From positions 276-15,534 of the forward strand of contig DAAL01000115.1 in the NCBI GenBank assembly GCA_001701065.1: a DNA stretch of 15,259 nucleotides, written 5' to 3'. Made by a program: the position numbers and the translations under genes. Under the pieces are notes generated by a model. That model saw only the letters and a list, made by a program, of their open reading frames with translations. It was not told the origin of the DNA and did not search any database. This document shows positions 12,359-15,259 of this stretch, in pieces; position 1 is the stretch's first letter; every line of letters starts with the position of its first letter. The DNA is from Bacteroidales bacterium GP4 (GTDB taxonomy: Bacteria; Bacteroidota; Bacteroidia; Bacteroidales; Muribaculaceae).

Positions 12359-15259
12359 TTATTCAAAGGACTGTTCCTGCACTTCCGGTTTCTGGCGGTA
12401 GAAACGGCTGAAGTTCACGCCCTCCTGCTGAAGTTGCTTCATGAGTGCCTCGCTGTCGCCTCCCATGTCGTGATACTGCTGAATCAACGACAGGAAGTAA
12501 GAATCGTAGATGTAACGGTCAGCGCGTGTCAATGACGCAAACTGCGATGGGGTGAGAGTCTGGAAGTAGAGCACATACTGCTTGTACAGCTCTATCTCAC
12601 GGTCAAGAATCTTGAGCGCTTTCTCCTGATACTCTTTGTTGCCGGTGACATCGCTTAGACGATAATACACATCCACTAACTGATTACCGATGGTGATTCC
12701 GTAAGGAGTGACGTATTCGGGAAGTTTCTCTACCATGAGGTCGAGCACTTCGCCGGTCTTGGCGTATCGGTCGGCTATGAACTTCTCGGTTTTTTCACGC
12801 TGCGCGGCATCCATGTTCACACTATCTTGATGGAAGTATAACTCAGCTTCCACGCCTTCATTGTAGAGGGCAGTGGCGAGTCCCAACATAGTGGTGCGTG
12901 TGGTGGTGACCATGCGGCGCACTGTCTCGTCAAGATAGATGTCGTCAGCTGTCTTCACCTGGTCAAGTCCTCCCCAGCGGAACTTGTTGACGATATTGTC
13001 GTAAGCCTTGTCAGTGTTCACAGCAATATTAAATCCGTCATAATCATAGTTCTTTATGGGACCGACTTCGTAAGCCATACCGGTAGAGCGCATGTAATCG
13101 GGTATGTTCAGATAGTAGTCGTCAGGGACAGTCATAGCAAAGTAGATGGGACGCTGCCATCCGTTCTTGGCGTTGGTGGCAATCATGTCGATAGCGATTA
13201 CATTGCTGAGGCGGAGACCTTGTTCCGGTTCTTCGGTCTGGTCAAGGCTTATGAACTCTTCCACTGCGGGAAGTTCGTCCTCAGTGACACGTCCGGCTTT
13301 GAGCACGGCATCTTTGTCAACGGGCACATACATATTGGGGTATTTGAACTCGTAAAGACCCCATGAGTTCTTGTTGGCATCGGGTGAATAGAGTTCTTTC
13401 AATGCCGAAAGCGCATTGACTCTTGATGTGTCGGGCGTGAGGTAATAAGAGAACTGACGCTTGTCATGGGCATACACGTCGGGTGTGGCAAGCATGTCGA
13501 TGGCGGGAGCGTCGTAGCTTGGCATACGCATCTGGTCCACGTACCAGTCAGTGGTCAGGTAGGACAGATTCACTACTCTCACATCGGTGCGGTAACCTTC
13601 AACTTCCTGAGCGTACCACAAGGGGAATGTGTCATTGTCGCCGTTGGTGAAGATGATGGCATTAGGCTCCAGGCTCGACAAGTAGTTCATTCCGAAGTCA
13701 CGGGTAGTATAACGTCCCGAGCGGTCATGGTCGTCCCATGTCTGCGACACTACTTGCAGAGGCACGATGAGTCCGAGAGCCACTGCGGCTCCGGCGGCTA
13801 TCTTTGCCTGCTTGCTGTTGAAGATATCCTTTTTAAGAAGTCGGGTGATGCCGTACCATATAGCCGGCACTCCCATTCCCACCCATATGGCAAATGCGTA
13901 GAACGAGCCGGCAAACGCATAGTCGCGTTCACGGGGCTGATTGGGTACCTGGTTAAGATAGAGCACAATGGCAATGCCTGTCATGAAGAACAAGAACGCC
14001 ACTACCCAGAACTGTTGTATGCCTCGCTTGGAGAAGAATGACTGCCACAACAGTCCTATTATTCCAAAAATAAGCGGAAGCATGAAGAACACGTTGTGCC
14101 CCTTGTTGCCGCTTCCGAGGTCCTCGGGAAGCAACGACTGGTCGCCAAGACGGGGATTGTCGATAAACGGAATTCCTGAAATCCAGTTGCCGTGGGTTAT
14201 CTCTCCGTTGCCCTGGATGTCGTTCTGTCTACCGGTGAAGTTCCACATGAAGTAACGCCAGTACATGTGGTTAAGCTGATAGTTGAAGAAGAATCGGAGG
14301 TTTTCGGCAAATGTAGGCTTAATCTTGGTCTGTACGCCGGCTCCGGGATACGGATTGCCGTTTATGTCCAGATAAGGTGTCACGGTGACTTCTTTACCGG
14401 TCATACCTGTCCAGTCGCGGTAGACATTGGCAAACTTGCCGTCGTACATTCTCGGGAACAGCATGTCAAGTTCGGGATTCATCACGTAGTCAGTCTTGTA
14501 GCCGGTGACTTCGTAGCGGTCAGGTTCGTCGGGAGAGTTCTTCACCACTTTGCCGTAAAGCTTCTTGCCCTCCTTCTTTATGGCTTGCGGGCGACCCGAC
14601 GCATCCACCTGGTAGAGAATGCCGGAATTGAATGTCTGTCCGTAAAGCAATGGACGATCGCCGTACTGTTCGCGGTTAAGATAAGAGCTTAGTGCAAATA
14701 CATTGTCAGGCGCATTCTGGTTCATCGGGGTGTTGGCTGACGAACGTATCAGCAACAAAGCATAGGATGAATAACCGATGAATATCACGAGAATGCTTAA
14801 TACGATGACATTGAGCACTCTCACGGGAATCATCTTCATCACCTTGAAGAGGTATATGAGAAGTCCGAGGAATATAACCACCGGGATCACCCAGCTGTCG
14901 CCTATGAAGGGTATTCCCGAGAGGAACACGCTGAGGAAGAACGATATCTTTATTCTAAGCGCATGGTTCTGTTTGTAGAGTTCATAAATAGCCCATATCA
15001 TCACGCTTAAGGTGAGGATGGTGTAGATGATAGGTCCTGAATTGTAGCTCCAGTGGAATGTGTTGACACACAGAAGTTCGCAGTACTGCGCCATTTCGAT
15101 GAACCCCGGCACAAGTCCGTAAAGGATAAGCCCCACTATCACGAACGACACCAGCAGCGCCAAGAGTGAGCCTTTGGCATCGGGGTTCTTGAATTTCTTG
15201 TAGTAGAACACAAGCACGATAGCCGGAATACAGAGCAGGTTGAGCAGGTGGACGGCGAT
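12359..15259 (-). CDS. DUF2723 (TMEM260-like) membrane protein, 5' end outside window
   Basis: 966 codons to the stop at 12361-12359; the frame is still open at the right edge. The first visible residues, IAVHLLNLLCIPAIVLV, are an internal helix of the family, so about 100-200 N-terminal residues are missing. The visible part has about ten membrane helices (before about 560), then a large extracytoplasmic domain. A recognisable block is TNGDNDTFPLWYAQEVEGYR with TDVRVVNLSYLTTDWYVDQM, typical for PF11028 proteins of Bacteroidetes. The human relative TMEM260 is a protein O-mannosyltransferase and members are thought to have a GT-C fold; bacterial substrates are mostly unknown. The N-terminal acidic motif of GT-C enzymes would lie outside the window. 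Next in line are the deacetylase and queG. Confidence 0.92.
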   Translation of the reverse strand: MAVHLLNLLCIPAIVLVFYYKKFKNPDAKGSLLALLVSFVIVGLILYGLVPGFIEMAQYCELLCVNTFHWSYNSGPIIYTILTLSVMIWAIYELYKQNHALRIKISFFLSVFLSGIPFIGDSWVIPVVIFLGLLIYLFKVMKMIPVRVLNVIVLSILVIFIGYSSYALLLIRSSANTPMNQNAPDNVFALSSYLNREQYGDRPLLYGQTFNSGILYQVDASGRPQAIKKEGKKLYGKVVKNSPDEPDRYEVTGYKTDYVMNPELDMLFPRMYDGKFANVYRDWTGMTGKEVTVTPYLDINGNPYPGAGVQTKIKPTFAENLRFFFNYQLNHMYWRYFMWNFTGRQNDIQGNGEITHGNWISGIPFIDNPRLGDQSLLPEDLGSGNKGHNVFFMLPLIFGIIGLLWQSFFSKRGIQQFWVVAFLFFMTGIAIVLYLNQVPNQPRERDYAFAGSFYAFAIWVGMGVPAIWYGITRLLKKDIFNSKQAKIAAGAAVALGLIVPLQVVSQTWDDHDRSGRYTTRDFGMNYLSSLEPNAIIFTNGDNDTFPLWYAQEVEGYRTDVRVVNLSYLTTDWYVDQMRMPSYDAPAIDMLATPDVYAHDKRQFSYYLTPDTSRVNALSALKELYSPDANKNSWGLYEFKYPNMYVPVDKDAVLKAGRVTEDELPAVEEFISLDQTEEPEQGLRLSNVIAIDMIATNAKNGWQRPIYFAMTVPDDYYLNIPDYMRSTGMAYEVGPIKNYDYDGFNIAVNTDKAYDNIVNKFRWGGLDQVKTADDIYLDETVRRMVTTTRTTMLGLATALYNEGVEAELYFHQDSVNMDAAQREKTEKFIADRYAKTGEVLDLMVEKLPEYVTPYGITIGNQLVDVYYRLSDVTGNKEYQEKALKILDREIELYKQYVLYFQTLTPSQFASLTRADRYIYDSYFLSLIQQYHDMGGDSEALMKQLQQEGVNFSRFYRQKPEVQEQSFE

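Noticed and set aside
12077..12535. Plus-strand open frame of 152 codons across the deacetylase and DUF2723 genes
   Set aside because: Antisense to two well-supported genes and without recognisable domain; considered a by-product of codon bias.
13466..14041. Plus-strand open frame of 191 codons opposite the DUF2723 gene
   Set aside because: It lies fully antisense to a gene with a clear family match, has no promoter or family resemblance, and other plus-strand frames of similar kind occur opposite most genes of this GC-richer cluster.
1..15259. CRISPR array, tRNA, rRNA, insertion sequence or phage integrase
   Set aside because: No regularly spaced repeats, tRNA-like cloverleaf, rRNA segment or transposase/integrase motif was noticed on either strand; this was by eye only, without a covariance-model search.

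Overview
The window looks like a Bacteroidales chromosome, and the gut family Muribaculaceae is a plausible guess. The support is a set of promoters of the Bacteroidetes type (TTTG, 19-21 nt, TAnnTTTG), the absence of clear Shine-Dalgarno sequences, many short lipoproteins, a C-terminal Phe on a beta-barrel protein, and a large DUF2723 membrane protein. Genus and species cannot be read from the sequence alone.

Layout, left to right. (1) 1-133 is the 5' part of a rubredoxin gene on the minus strand. (2) 249-961 is a plus-strand hicA-hicB toxin-antitoxin pair with a near-perfect promoter. (3) 978-3616 is minus strand: ATP-dependent 6-phosphofructokinase, a small single-pass membrane protein of unknown role, and an LPG-synthase-TM/flippase-like integral membrane protein. 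The last two look co-transcribed. (4) 3760-6177 is a minus-strand run of small envelope genes, more AT-rich than its surroundings from about 4370 onward: a 36-codon ORF, two apparently paralogous lipoproteins, a 24-codon ORF that is almost only a lipoprotein signal peptide, a larger lipoprotein-like protein and an outer-membrane beta-barrel protein. (5) 6178-6470 is a divergent intergenic region with promoters for both sides, a hairpin and a G-rich stretch. (6) 6471-7379 is a plus-strand AraC-family regulator. (7) 7376-15259 is a long minus-strand cluster, in transcription order: DUF2723 protein (5' end outside the window), polysaccharide deacetylase, QueG, GT4 glycosyltransferase, radical SAM protein with one auxiliary cluster motif, and a second GT4 glycosyltransferase.

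How they may work together. The large cluster puts four envelope or glycan-type enzymes (DUF2723, NodB-fold deacetylase, two GT4 enzymes) and a radical SAM enzyme in one close-packed, same-strand group. This suggests a surface-glycan or glycoprotein pathway, with queG (tRNA queuosine) as a housekeeping passenger. The AraC regulator is divergent from the small lipoprotein run and may control it; this is inference from position.

The least ordinary part is 5.1-6.2 kb. There the last 17 codons (51 nt) of one lipoprotein gene occur twice, the second time as the tail of a 36-codon ORF next to the promoter. A 24-codon signal-peptide-only ORF sits in the same transcript. This looks like a small-lipoprotein array reshaped by duplication and deletion. 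I found no CRISPR array, tRNA, rRNA, transposase or phage gene.
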